Positions 5,359 through 12,216 of a stretch of DNA of 13,011 nucleotides are shown here, piece by piece; positions within the stretch are counted from its first letter, which is position 1; each line of letters starts with the position of its first letter. Source of the DNA: Desulfocurvus sp. (GTDB taxonomy: Bacteria > Desulfobacterota > Desulfovibrionia > Desulfovibrionales > Desulfovibrionaceae); the NCBI RefSeq assembly GCF_023230885.1, contig NZ_JALNWM010000088.1, positions 1 to 13,011 of the forward strand, read 5' to 3'. Below the pieces are notes generated by a model. It was not told where the DNA came from, made no database searches, and saw only the letters and a program-made list of their open reading frames with translations. Made by a program: the position numbers and the translations under genes.

Positions 5359-6168
5359 GTGCAACAGTCCACCCGGCGGCCCCCCGCCCCCGCCCAGGCG
5401 TCCGGAGCGTTCCCTTCGGCGCGGGTGCTGCTGCGTTGCCTGCTGCGCACATGGCTCGTGGGCGCGGGCTTCAACACCCGGGGCATGCAGAACATCGGGC
5501 TGGCCTACGCCATAGACCCGGGGCTCGTGCAACTCTACCGCGACCCCGAGGCCCTGCGCCAGGCCCGGGTGCGCTACGCCACGCACTACAACACCCATCC
5601 TTTCTGGACTCCGCTGCTGGTGGGCATATTCCTGGGCATGGAGCGCAAGATCGCCAAGGGCCTGTTCCCGCCCGAGATGCTCGAAAACGTGCGCGCCACC
5701 ACGGTCTACACTCTGTCGGCCATCGGCGACTCGCTGTTTGGCGGCAGTGTGCTGGTGTTCTGGTCGCTGTCCTGCGCCTGCCTTGTGGCGGCCGGGCAGG
5801 GCAGCCTGGCCGTGGCCCTGGGGGCGCTGCTGTTCCAGGGGCTTGTGGTCTTCAAGGCCCTGACCTTCTGGATGGGCTTTTGCGAGGGGCTGACCTTCCT
5901 GCACCGCCTGGGGCGCTGGAACCTCATCAACTGGAGCCAGCGCGTCAAGCTGTTCAACGCCGTCCTGCTTGTGGCGTTCTGGGCCCTGGCCTGGCCCGCG
6001 GACCTCGCCTGGTTCCTCTGGCTGCCCACCGGCTTCGCCTTCGCCGCCGTGGGCATGATCCTTACCGCCACGGGGCTCTCGCGGGAGATCCTCGCGGTCC
6101 TGGCCGTGGCCGCATATCTCGGCCTGCCCTGGCTCATGCGCCTTGCCGCCGGGTTGTCGCCGATCTGA
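5359..6168 (+). CDS. PTS system mannose/fructose/sorbose family IID component
   Basis: In mannose-type phosphotransferase systems IID pairs with the IIC permease in the membrane. The 269-residue protein resembles E. coli ManZ: LLRTWLVGAGFNTRGMQNIGLAYAIDP (about 29-54), a segment with YNTHPF (77-82), and IGDSLFGGSVLVFW (122-135). Hydrophobic segments lie at about 115-145, 150-175, 200-220 and 224-262. It is somewhat shorter than ManZ (about 285 residues). GTG 5359 is the only start near GGGAGA (5349-5354); the overlapping ATG at 5357 is out of frame. HPr and EI genes follow, but no IIA, IIB or IIC gene is in the window, so the partners must be encoded elsewhere or the protein has another use. 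Confidence 0.88.
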   Translation: MQQSTRRPPAPAQASGAFPSARVLLRCLLRTWLVGAGFNTRGMQNIGLAYAIDPGLVQLYRDPEALRQARVRYATHYNTHPFWTPLLVGIFLGMERKIAKGLFPPEMLENVRATTVYTLSAIGDSLFGGSVLVFWSLSCACLVAAGQGSLAVALGALLFQGLVVFKALTFWMGFCEGLTFLHRLGRWNLINWSQRVKLFNAVLLVAFWALAWPADLAWFLWLPTGFAFAAVGMILTATGLSREILAVLAVAAYLGLPWLMRLAAGLSPI

Positions 6169-6180
6169 GACGCTTGCACC

Positions 6181-6196
6181 CCGCGCCTGGGCGCGG
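6181..6196 (+). promoter_or_regulatory. Hairpin just upstream of ptsH ribosome binding site
   Basis: CCGCGC (6181-6186) and GCGCGG (6191-6196) form a perfect 6-bp stem with loop CTGG, 7 nt before the AAGGAGG site of ptsH. It could separate IID from HPr translation or act as a processing point. Short GC stems are common by chance in such DNA. Confidence 0.4.
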
Positions 6197-6215
6197 CATA
6201 GGGAAGGAGGCTCTA

Positions 6216-6515
6216 GTGAGCAACGAGGAGACAGCACAGGAAGACAGCGCCAGCGCCGAGGTGCGCGTGGGCAACGAGCTGGGGCTGCATGCCCGGCCCG
6301 CCGCCCGCCTCGCCAAGGAGGCGCAGCGCTTCGCCTGCGACATCAGCCTGGTAGTGGACGGGCAGGAGGTGGATGCCAAGAGCATCCTGGACATCCTGAC
6401 CCTGGCCGCCTCGCCGGGCTGCACCATGACCATCCGGGCCAAGGGCAGCGACGCGCCCCTGGCCGTGCGAAGCATCAGCGAACTCTTCAGCAGCCGCTTC
6501 GGCGAGGAGAAATAG
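6216..6515 (+). CDS. ptsH: Phosphocarrier protein HPr
   Basis: HPr passes phosphate from Enzyme I to sugar-specific EIIA proteins. The 99-residue protein carries the active-site motif NELGLHARPAARLAKEA with His25 (His15 of E. coli) and a regulatory-type serine, Ser56, in DAKSILDIL (Ser46 region). It has about ten extra acidic/polar N-terminal residues (SNEETAQEDSASAE) before the first strand. GTG 6216 is set by a strong AAGGAGG (6204-6210) 5 nt upstream. Its TAG shares its last base with the GTG of ptsI, so the two are likely translated in a coupled way. Whether an HPr kinase acts on Ser56 cannot be seen here. Confidence 0.94.
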   Translation: MSNEETAQEDSASAEVRVGNELGLHARPAARLAKEAQRFACDISLVVDGQEVDAKSILDILTLAASPGCTMTIRAKGSDAPLAVRSISELFSSRFGEEK

Positions 6516-8296
6516 TGGCGCGAAAGGTCCTGACCGGCATCCCGGTCTCCTCGGGCATCGCCATCGGCAAGGCCTTCTTCATGAACAGAAGGCTCTACGG
6601 CAGCATCCCGCGCCAGTCCATCGCCGCACACCTCGTGCCCGGCGAGCAGGCCCGCCTGTGCCAGGCCCTGGCCCAGGCCGCCGACGAGCTGGAGACCGCG
6701 CGCGCCCAGGTGCCCGCCGAGCTGCGCGAGCACTCCCTGATCATCGACTCCCACGCGACCATCATGCGCGACCCCAAGCTGCGCGACTCGGCCTGCGGGT
6801 TCATCGAACGCATGCGCATCAACGCCGAATGGGCGCTGCTCAAGGCCGTCAAGGACCTGGAGGACAAGTTCGCGGCCATCGAGGACGAATACATCCGCCA
6901 GCGCATCCAGGACGTGCGGCTGGTGGCCGACCGGGTGCAGTCCAAGCTCATGGGCCTGGCCCGCGAGCTGCGCGAGATCGAGGGCCGCATCATCCTCATG
7001 GCCCACGACCTCGCCCCGGCGGACACCGTGGGCCTGGAAGTGGACAAGATCATGGCGTTTACCACCGCCGAGGGCGGCAAGACCTCGCACACGGGCATCC
7101 TGGCCCGTTCGCTGCAAATCCCCTCGCTGGTGGGCGTGCAGGAACTGGAGGACGAGGTCCGCGACGGGCAGCTGGTCATCATCGACGCCCTCAAGGGCCG
7201 CATCCTGGTCGAGCCCGGCGAGGACGAGATACTGGAGTATTCCCTGCTCCAGAACCAGTTCGAGCTGTACCAGAAGGCCATCATCCGCAACTGCCACCTG
7301 CCCGCCGAGACCATCGACGGCTACCGGGTGCAGGTGCTGGCCAACATCGAGCTCTTCGAGGAGGTCGCCGCCGTCCAGGACCTGGGCGGCGAGGGCGTCG
7401 GGCTCTACCGCACGGAATATTCCTACATGAACCGCATGACCCTGCCCGACGAGGAGGAGCTGACCCGGGAGTACGTCGGCCTGGCGTCCTCCCTGGCGCC
7501 GGGCAAGGTCGTTTTCCGCACCCTGGACCTGGGCGCGGACAAGGTCGTCTCCCAGCTCGGGGCCATCGACGAGCGCAACCCGGCCCTGGGCCTGCGTTCC
7601 ATCCGCTTCTGCCTCCAGCACAAGGAGCTGTTCAAGGCCCAGATCCGGGCCATCCTGCGCGCCAGCGTCGCGGGCAACGTGGCCATGATGTACCCGATGA
7701 TCTCCGGGCTGCGCGAGCTGCGCGAGGCCAACAAGGTGCTCAACATCGCCCGCCACGAGCTGCGCGCCGAGGGCGTGCCCTTCAACGAGGAAATGCCCGT
7801 GGGCATCATGGTCGAGCTGCCCTCGGCGGTGATGACCGCCGAGCTGCTGGCCAAGGAGACGGACTTCTTCTCCATCGGCACCAACGACCTGATCCAGTAT
7901 TCCCTGGGTATCGACCGCACCAACAAGAACGTGTCGTACCTTTACCAGCCGCTGCACCCGGCCATCCTGCGCTCCATCAAGCACGTCGTGGACGCCGCGC
8001 ACCAGAGCGGCATCGAGGTCAGCCTGTGCGGCGAGGTCGCGGCGGACCCGTTCTGCGTGCCCATCCTCATGGGCATGCAGATCGACTCCCTGTCCATGAA
8101 CCCCCAGGCCATCCCGGGCATCAAGCGCATCATCCGCCAGACCACCATGGCCGAATGCAAGGACCTGCTGCGCCGCGTGCTCGAATGCCGCACCGTGAAC
8201 AAGATCAACAAGCTGGTCATGGACACCATTTTCCAGCGCTTTCCCGAGGAGCTGACCTTCTTCTCCTCGCTCATCGAATCCGAGGACCTGATCTGA
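6515..8296 (+). CDS. ptsI: Phosphoenolpyruvate-protein phosphotransferase (PTS Enzyme I)
   Basis: Enzyme I transfers phosphate from phosphoenolpyruvate to HPr in the cytoplasm. The 593-residue protein (E. coli 575) starts LTGIPVSSGIAIGKAF. The phosphorylated histidine is His192 in GGKTSHTGILAR. The C-terminal PEP-binding barrel has GVGLYRTEY, FRTLDLGADK, NPALGLRSIRF, GIMVELPSAV, FFSIGTNDLIQY and the catalytic Cys505 in SLCGEVAADP. GTG 6515 overlaps the ptsH stop (TAGTG), with GAGGAG (6504-6509) 5 nt upstream. All catalytic residues are present, so the enzyme should be active. It lies between HPr and smpB, whose ATG comes 2 nt after its TGA. Confidence 0.97.
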   Translation: MARKVLTGIPVSSGIAIGKAFFMNRRLYGSIPRQSIAAHLVPGEQARLCQALAQAADELETARAQVPAELREHSLIIDSHATIMRDPKLRDSACGFIERMRINAEWALLKAVKDLEDKFAAIEDEYIRQRIQDVRLVADRVQSKLMGLARELREIEGRIILMAHDLAPADTVGLEVDKIMAFTTAEGGKTSHTGILARSLQIPSLVGVQELEDEVRDGQLVIIDALKGRILVEPGEDEILEYSLLQNQFELYQKAIIRNCHLPAETIDGYRVQVLANIELFEEVAAVQDLGGEGVGLYRTEYSYMNRMTLPDEEELTREYVGLASSLAPGKVVFRTLDLGADKVVSQLGAIDERNPALGLRSIRFCLQHKELFKAQIRAILRASVAGNVAMMYPMISGLRELREANKVLNIARHELRAEGVPFNEEMPVGIMVELPSAVMTAELLAKETDFFSIGTNDLIQYSLGIDRTNKNVSYLYQPLHPAILRSIKHVVDAAHQSGIEVSLCGEVAADPFCVPILMGMQIDSLSMNPQAIPGIKRIIRQTTMAECKDLLRRVLECRTVNKINKLVMDTIFQRFPEELTFFSSLIESEDLI

Positions 8297-8298
8297 CC

Positions 8299-8766
8299 AT
8301 GACCCAGAAACCGAGGACCGGCGAAAAACTCATCGCCAGCAACAAGAACGCCCGGCGACTCTACGACCTGCTGGAAACCTTCGAGGCGGGCATCGCCCTC
8401 ATGGGCTCGGAGGTCAAAAGCCTGCGCGCCGGACGCGTGAGCTTCAAGGACGGCTATGTGCGCCTGAAAAACGGCGAGGCCTGGCTTGTGGGCGTGCATG
8501 TGGCGCCCTACGAGAACGCCGTGCACACCGGCCACGACCCCGAGCGCGAGCGCAGGCTGCTGCTGCACGCCCACGAAATCGCCCAGCTGGCTGCCAAGGT
8601 GGAGCAGAAGGGCCTGACGGTGGTGCCTGTGCGCCTGTATCTCAAGCAGGGCCGGGTCAAGCTGGAGATAGCCCTGGGCCGGGGCAAGAAGGTCCACGAC
8701 CGGCGCGACGACATCAAGAACCGCGACATCGCCCGCGACACCGCGCGCGAACTGGCGCGCTACTAG
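8299..8766 (+). CDS. smpB: SsrA-binding protein SmpB
   Basis: SmpB binds tmRNA and brings it to stalled ribosomes for trans-translation. The 155-residue protein is of standard length with the hallmark regions: NKNARRLYDLLETFEAGIALMGSEVKSLRAGR near the start, then FKDGYV, VAPYENA, a LLLHAHEI block and LVP-type VVPVRLYLKQGRVKLEIALGRGKKVHD, ending in a basic helical tail (RRDDIKNRDIARDTARELARY) of the kind that enters the mRNA channel. The ATG is only 2 nt after ptsI; the nearest SD-like GAGGA (8282-8286) is 12 nt away, so initiation may depend on coupling to ptsI. No ssrA gene was found in the window. Confidence 0.98.
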   Translation: MTQKPRTGEKLIASNKNARRLYDLLETFEAGIALMGSEVKSLRAGRVSFKDGYVRLKNGEAWLVGVHVAPYENAVHTGHDPERERRLLLHAHEIAQLAAKVEQKGLTVVPVRLYLKQGRVKLEIALGRGKKVHDRRDDIKNRDIARDTARELARY

Positions 8767-8777
8767 CGGGGGCGGCC

Positions 8778-10145
8778 GTGGGCCTGGACAGGAACCAGCG
8801 GCGCTTCCTGCGCCAGACCTTCCCCGGCGACGGCTGCGTGCTCGACGCCGAGGCGGCGGCCGTCTTCGGGATGGACTCCAGCCGCCTTGCGGACGCGCCC
8901 TGGGCGGTGGTCCGCCCCGAGACCGAGGAGCAGGCCGTGGCCCTGCTGGCCTGGGCCCACAGCGAGCGGGTGCCGCTCTTCCCCCGGGCCCGGGGCACCA
9001 ACGTGGTGGGCGACTGCGTGCCCCGGGGCGGCGGCGTGGTGGTCTCCACCCTGCGCATGAACCGCATCCTGGAGATGGACGGCGAGGACTTCTGCGCCGT
9101 GGTCCAGCCCGGGGTGGTCACGGGCGACCTGCAACGCGAGCTGGCCGCCCTCGGGCTGATGTACGCCCCGGACCCGGCCAGCGTGCGCGTCTCCACCGTC
9201 GGCGGAAACGTGGCCACCAACGCGGGCGGCATGCGCGCCGTGAAGTACGGCGTGACGCGCGAGCATGTGCTGGGTGTGCGCGCCGTGCTGCCGGGGGGCG
9301 ATGTCTTGCGCACGGGGGGCCGCAACCACAAGAACGTGGTCGGGCTGGATCTGACGCGCCTGTTTGTGGGCAGCGAGGGCACTCTGGGGCTGTTCACCGA
9401 GCTGACCCTGAAGCTGCTGCCCCTGCCCGAGGCCACGGCCTCGGTGCTGGCGGGCTACGCGGGGGTGGATCAGGCTCTGGCGGCGGCGCGGGCGGTGCTG
9501 GCCGCGGGCATCCTGCCCACGGCCATGGAATTCATGGCCGAGGCGGTGCTGGAGGCCGTGCGCCGCGTGGGCGACGTGCCCTGGGGCCCGGAGGTGCGCG
9601 CGGCGCTGCTCCTGCGCCTGGACGGCGGGTGCGAGGCCCTGGAGGCCGAAACCCGGCGCCTGGACCGCGTGCTCGGGCCCACGGCCCCGGTGTTCCTGGA
9701 GCGCGGCACCGGCGCCGACGAGGAGCGCCTGTGGGAGGTGCGCCGACTGATCAACCCCGCCTCGTTCACCATCGCCCCGGACAAGATGAGCGACGACATC
9801 ACCGTGCCGCGCGGGCGCGTGGGCCAGGCCCTGGAGCGCATCCGCGCCGTGGCCGAACAGCGCGGGCTGGACATCCTGGCCTTCGGCCACCTGGGCGACG
9901 GCAACATCCATGTGAACATCATGTACGACGCCAGCCGCCAGGCCGAGGACGCCGTGGCCGCCAAGCGGACCATCCTGGGCCATGTGCTGGCCCTGGGCGG
10001 GACCATGTCCGGCGAGCACGGGGTGGGCCTGACCAAGCTGCCCTACCTCGACCAGCAGCTTTCCCCGCGCGAGCGCGACCTCATGCGGCGCATCAAGGCC
10101 GCCTTCGACCCCCACGGCATCATGAACCCCGGCAAGGCATACTGA
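8778..10145 (+). CDS. FAD-linked oxidase, GlcD / D-lactate dehydrogenase family
   Basis: This 455-residue flavoprotein belongs to the family that oxidises 2-hydroxy acids such as D-lactate or glycolate. The N-terminal FAD-binding domain (about 40-215) has the PDPASVRVSTVGGNVATNAGG block, AVKYGVTREHVLGV, GGRNHKNVVGLDL and LFVGSEGTLGLFTE. The C-terminal domain has GHLGDGNIH (370-378), SGEHGVGLTK (411-420) and the final FDPHGIMNPGK. The early glycine loop reads RARGTNVVGD instead of the usual GGGTGLSGG type. GTG 8778 lies 11 nt after smpB with only a G-rich, non-canonical binding site. No GlcF-like iron-sulfur partner is next to it. D-lactate is a common electron donor in Desulfovibrio relatives, so that substrate is plausible but not shown. 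Confidence 0.86.
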   Translation: MGLDRNQRRFLRQTFPGDGCVLDAEAAAVFGMDSSRLADAPWAVVRPETEEQAVALLAWAHSERVPLFPRARGTNVVGDCVPRGGGVVVSTLRMNRILEMDGEDFCAVVQPGVVTGDLQRELAALGLMYAPDPASVRVSTVGGNVATNAGGMRAVKYGVTREHVLGVRAVLPGGDVLRTGGRNHKNVVGLDLTRLFVGSEGTLGLFTELTLKLLPLPEATASVLAGYAGVDQALAAARAVLAAGILPTAMEFMAEAVLEAVRRVGDVPWGPEVRAALLLRLDGGCEALEAETRRLDRVLGPTAPVFLERGTGADEERLWEVRRLINPASFTIAPDKMSDDITVPRGRVGQALERIRAVAEQRGLDILAFGHLGDGNIHVNIMYDASRQAEDAVAAKRTILGHVLALGGTMSGEHGVGLTKLPYLDQQLSPRERDLMRRIKAAFDPHGIMNPGKAY

Positions 10146-10426
10146 CACAGCCCCGCCCGAAACCCCGGCGACGGCCGGACGAAACGCACCCGCAACGCCG
10201 GGGCGCGGCATGGTGGGACGCGGCACGCGGAGGGGCGCACCCGGCACCCCGCGTACCGCGCGGGGCCGCGCGGGGGCAACGCGGGGCCGTCCCGCCCAGG
10301 GGCCCCGGCCCTGGGGGCGGCAGCGCCTGTGCGCCCTGTTGGGCGCGGGGCCGCCCCGTCCGCAGGGATGCGCTCGCGGGCCGTCCGTGCTAGCATGGCG
10401 GGGAACCCGCGTCCCCGGAGTCCGCC
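10146..10426 (+). other. Hairpin-rich intergenic gap
   Basis: This 281-nt GC-rich gap holds no convincing gene. Perfect short stems include CCCCGCG/CGCGGGG (10247-10265, 5-nt loop), CCCAGGG/CCCTGGG (10295-10315, 7-nt loop), GCGCCC/GGGCGC (10331-10346, loop TGTT) and GCGGG/CCCGC (10398-10410). None has a T run, so any termination here would be Rho-dependent or of unusual type. TGCTAGCAT (10388-10396) resembles an extended -10 element for the next gene, but no -35 is evident. Confidence 0.5.
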
Positions 10427-11245
10427 ATGCCCCGTTCCGTAAGCCGTTTCGCCTTGACGCCCCGCGCCCTGGCGGCCTGCGTCCTGCTGGCGGCCCTGCT
10501 TCCGGCGGGCTGCGCCGGGGTGCCGAGCGCCCTGGCCCCGGTGCCCGCCGCCCAGCACCTCCCGGCCCGCCCGCCCGACGACGCAGCCTTCGCCGTCCGG
10601 GCCCTGCTCGGGCGCATCCAGGGCGCCGCCCCGCGCGGAGCGGGCTACGCCCCCGAGGCCGCCGCCGCCCTGGACCGCCAGCCCTTCGCCTACCCCGGGT
10701 TCCGCGTCGCGGCCCACAGCCTGCTGCGCTACGCGGCGCCCCCGGGCGCCCCGCAGTCGCGCACGGCCTCGGGCCGCCTGGTGCTGGCCGACGCCCACGG
10801 GCGCGTGGCCGGGCTGGCCTACGATGTGGCCTACCACCTGGCGGACGGCGCCCTGGTGCTGGACCGGGCCCTGACCGCCCCCGTATACCGCCGGGCGGCC
10901 ACGGTGCGCGCCTTCCTGGTGCCCAAGGACAGGCTGCCCCCGCCCGCGCCCACCTGGGAGGAGGCCTACGCCACGGCCGGGCGCCTGGACGCCATGCCTC
11001 CCGGGGGCCTGCGCACGCCGCACCTTCTGGGCACCCACGCCCTGCTGCTCTTCGTCATGGAACGCCTGCATCCCGAGGCCGACCTGCACCTGGACATCCC
11101 CATCCCCGAGGTGGCCGTACCCCTGGACCAGGTGCGCCTGCGCGCGGGCGCCTACGCCGACTACGACGGCTGGCGCGTGGCCGTGGTCGTCCTGTCGCCG
11201 GGGCTTACGGCCCGGGCCGCGGCGGACGGCGGCAGGAAGGGCTAG
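10427..11245 (+). CDS. Predicted lipoprotein of unknown function
   Basis: I do not recognise a family for this 272-residue protein. It begins with a basic segment, a hydrophobic stretch (about residues 14-26: ALAACVLLAALLP) and a lipobox-like LPAGC with Cys29, indicating export and lipid attachment; Pro at -3 makes the lipobox slightly unusual. The mature part is Ala/Pro/Arg-rich at first, then has an ordered-looking region with repeated short strands (SGRLVLAD, VAGLAYDVAYHLADGALVLD, RAFLVPKD, LHLDIPIPEVAVPL, GWRVAVVVLSPG). ATG 10427 has GGAG (10417-10420) 6 nt upstream. The gene stands alone after the hairpin-rich gap, and its stop codon overlaps that of the convergent membrane-protein gene. 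Confidence 0.75.
   Translation: MPRSVSRFALTPRALAACVLLAALLPAGCAGVPSALAPVPAAQHLPARPPDDAAFAVRALLGRIQGAAPRGAGYAPEAAAALDRQPFAYPGFRVAAHSLLRYAAPPGAPQSRTASGRLVLADAHGRVAGLAYDVAYHLADGALVLDRALTAPVYRRAATVRAFLVPKDRLPPPAPTWEEAYATAGRLDAMPPGGLRTPHLLGTHALLLFVMERLHPEADLHLDIPIPEVAVPLDQVRLRAGAYADYDGWRVAVVVLSPGLTARAAADGGRKG
11242..11245. other. Overlapping stop codons of convergent genes
   Basis: The CTAG at 11242-11245 supplies both stops: TAG (11243-11245) for the + strand lipoprotein gene and, on the - strand, TAG (11244-11242) for the Gate-domain gene. There is therefore no intergenic space for a terminator, and the two transcripts must overlap at their 3' ends. Confidence 0.9.
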
Positions 11246-12204
11246 AAGGCCGCCAGGGCGTAGAGCGCGGCGACCAACGCCATAGACACGGCGCGCAGGG
11301 TCTGGCTGGCCACGATGAGCCTCACGGCCACGCGCTGGGGGAAGATGCCCGCGTAGTAGGGATATTGGTGGCGGATGGTGCGCATGGGCGAGGACAGCAC
11401 GTTGCCGATGAGCAGCGTGAGCACGGCCATGTTCGGGGCGATGGCGCCCTGGTCCAGCAGAGGCCGCAGGGCCGAGAGCCCGGCGGCCAGTTCGCCCGTG
11501 GATTGCAGGGCGATGACCGAGACGACCTGGGGCGGCAGCCAGGACAGGAAGGACAGATGCGCGGCCATGAACCCCTCGATGGCCGCAAAGAGCCCCCACT
11601 CCTGAAGCAGGAAGAACAGCACATAGACCGGCACGGTGATGCCCAGGATGCGCCGGATGCGCCTGGAAAAACGCGACAGGGCCCGGCTCAGGGCCTCGCG
11701 GAAGGAGCGCACCTTGCTCTCCTCGAGGCGGCAGGGGATGCAGCCCTCGTCCAGGGGCGGATTGAGCAGCCGCCCGGCCAGGACCACCGCCCCCGTGCGC
11801 AGGACCGCCGCCAGCACCGCCAGGCCGACATAGGCGTTGGCCAGCTCGCCCACCAGGGACCGCGTGATGGCGTACATGGTGGGCAGGTGCAGGAAAAATG
11901 TCGGCAGGCTGTTGAAGAGGTTGGAGAACAGCAGCTCGCGGTCGCTGATGCGGCCCTGGGCGTGGGCGTCGGCCAGCATGGTGTTGGCCGACACGCCCGA
12001 GAAAAAGGCCATGGAGAACGCCGCGCCGCTCACGTCGGTCAGCCGCGCCGTGCGCGTGAGCGGCGTGGCCAGGACGGCCACGAAACGCGCCCAGTTCAGG
12101 GCCTCGATGAGCGTGCCCACCAGGAGCCCCAGGGCCACGAAGAAGCACAGCCGCGCCAGCGGCCAGCCCAGCCCCTGCCACAGGGCGGACAGTTCCCATT
12201 CCAC
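11242..12204 (-). CDS. Nucleoside recognition (Gate) domain membrane protein
   Basis: This 320-residue integral membrane protein resembles the nucleoside-recognition/Gate family that includes spore maturation proteins SpmA/SpmB and part of FeoB; transport substrate and role are unknown for such stand-alone members. Hydrophobic segments lie at about 15-35, 60-75, 95-115, 122-146, 186-205, 225-240, 258-272 and 293-320. Family-like motifs include FFSGVSANTML (67-77), FNSLPTFFLHLPTMY (97-111) and LQSTGELAAGLSAL (233-246). A cytoplasm-like basic loop (152-186) holds a Cys pair, C155-x2-C158. GTG 12204 has GGAGG 6 nt upstream on the - strand. It follows panB by 12 nt, so it is probably its operon partner. 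Confidence 0.85.
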   Translation of the reverse strand: MEWELSALWQGLGWPLARLCFFVALGLLVGTLIEALNWARFVAVLATPLTRTARLTDVSGAAFSMAFFSGVSANTMLADAHAQGRISDRELLFSNLFNSLPTFFLHLPTMYAITRSLVGELANAYVGLAVLAAVLRTGAVVLAGRLLNPPLDEGCIPCRLEESKVRSFREALSRALSRFSRRIRRILGITVPVYVLFFLLQEWGLFAAIEGFMAAHLSFLSWLPPQVVSVIALQSTGELAAGLSALRPLLDQGAIAPNMAVLTLLIGNVLSSPMRTIRHQYPYYAGIFPQRVAVRLIVASQTLRAVSMALVAALYALAAF

Positions 12205-12216
12205 CGGCGGCCTCCG

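Noticed and set aside
6134..8002. A 622-codon open frame on the - strand opposite ptsH/ptsI
   Set aside because: Antisense to clearly conserved HPr and Enzyme I genes; composition is that of a shadow frame.
10240..10250. CCCGGCACCCC shared with the left arm of the rimM hairpin (944-954)
   Set aside because: An 11-nt GC-rich match within 13 kb of such biased DNA is plausible by chance, and the rest of the arm does not match.
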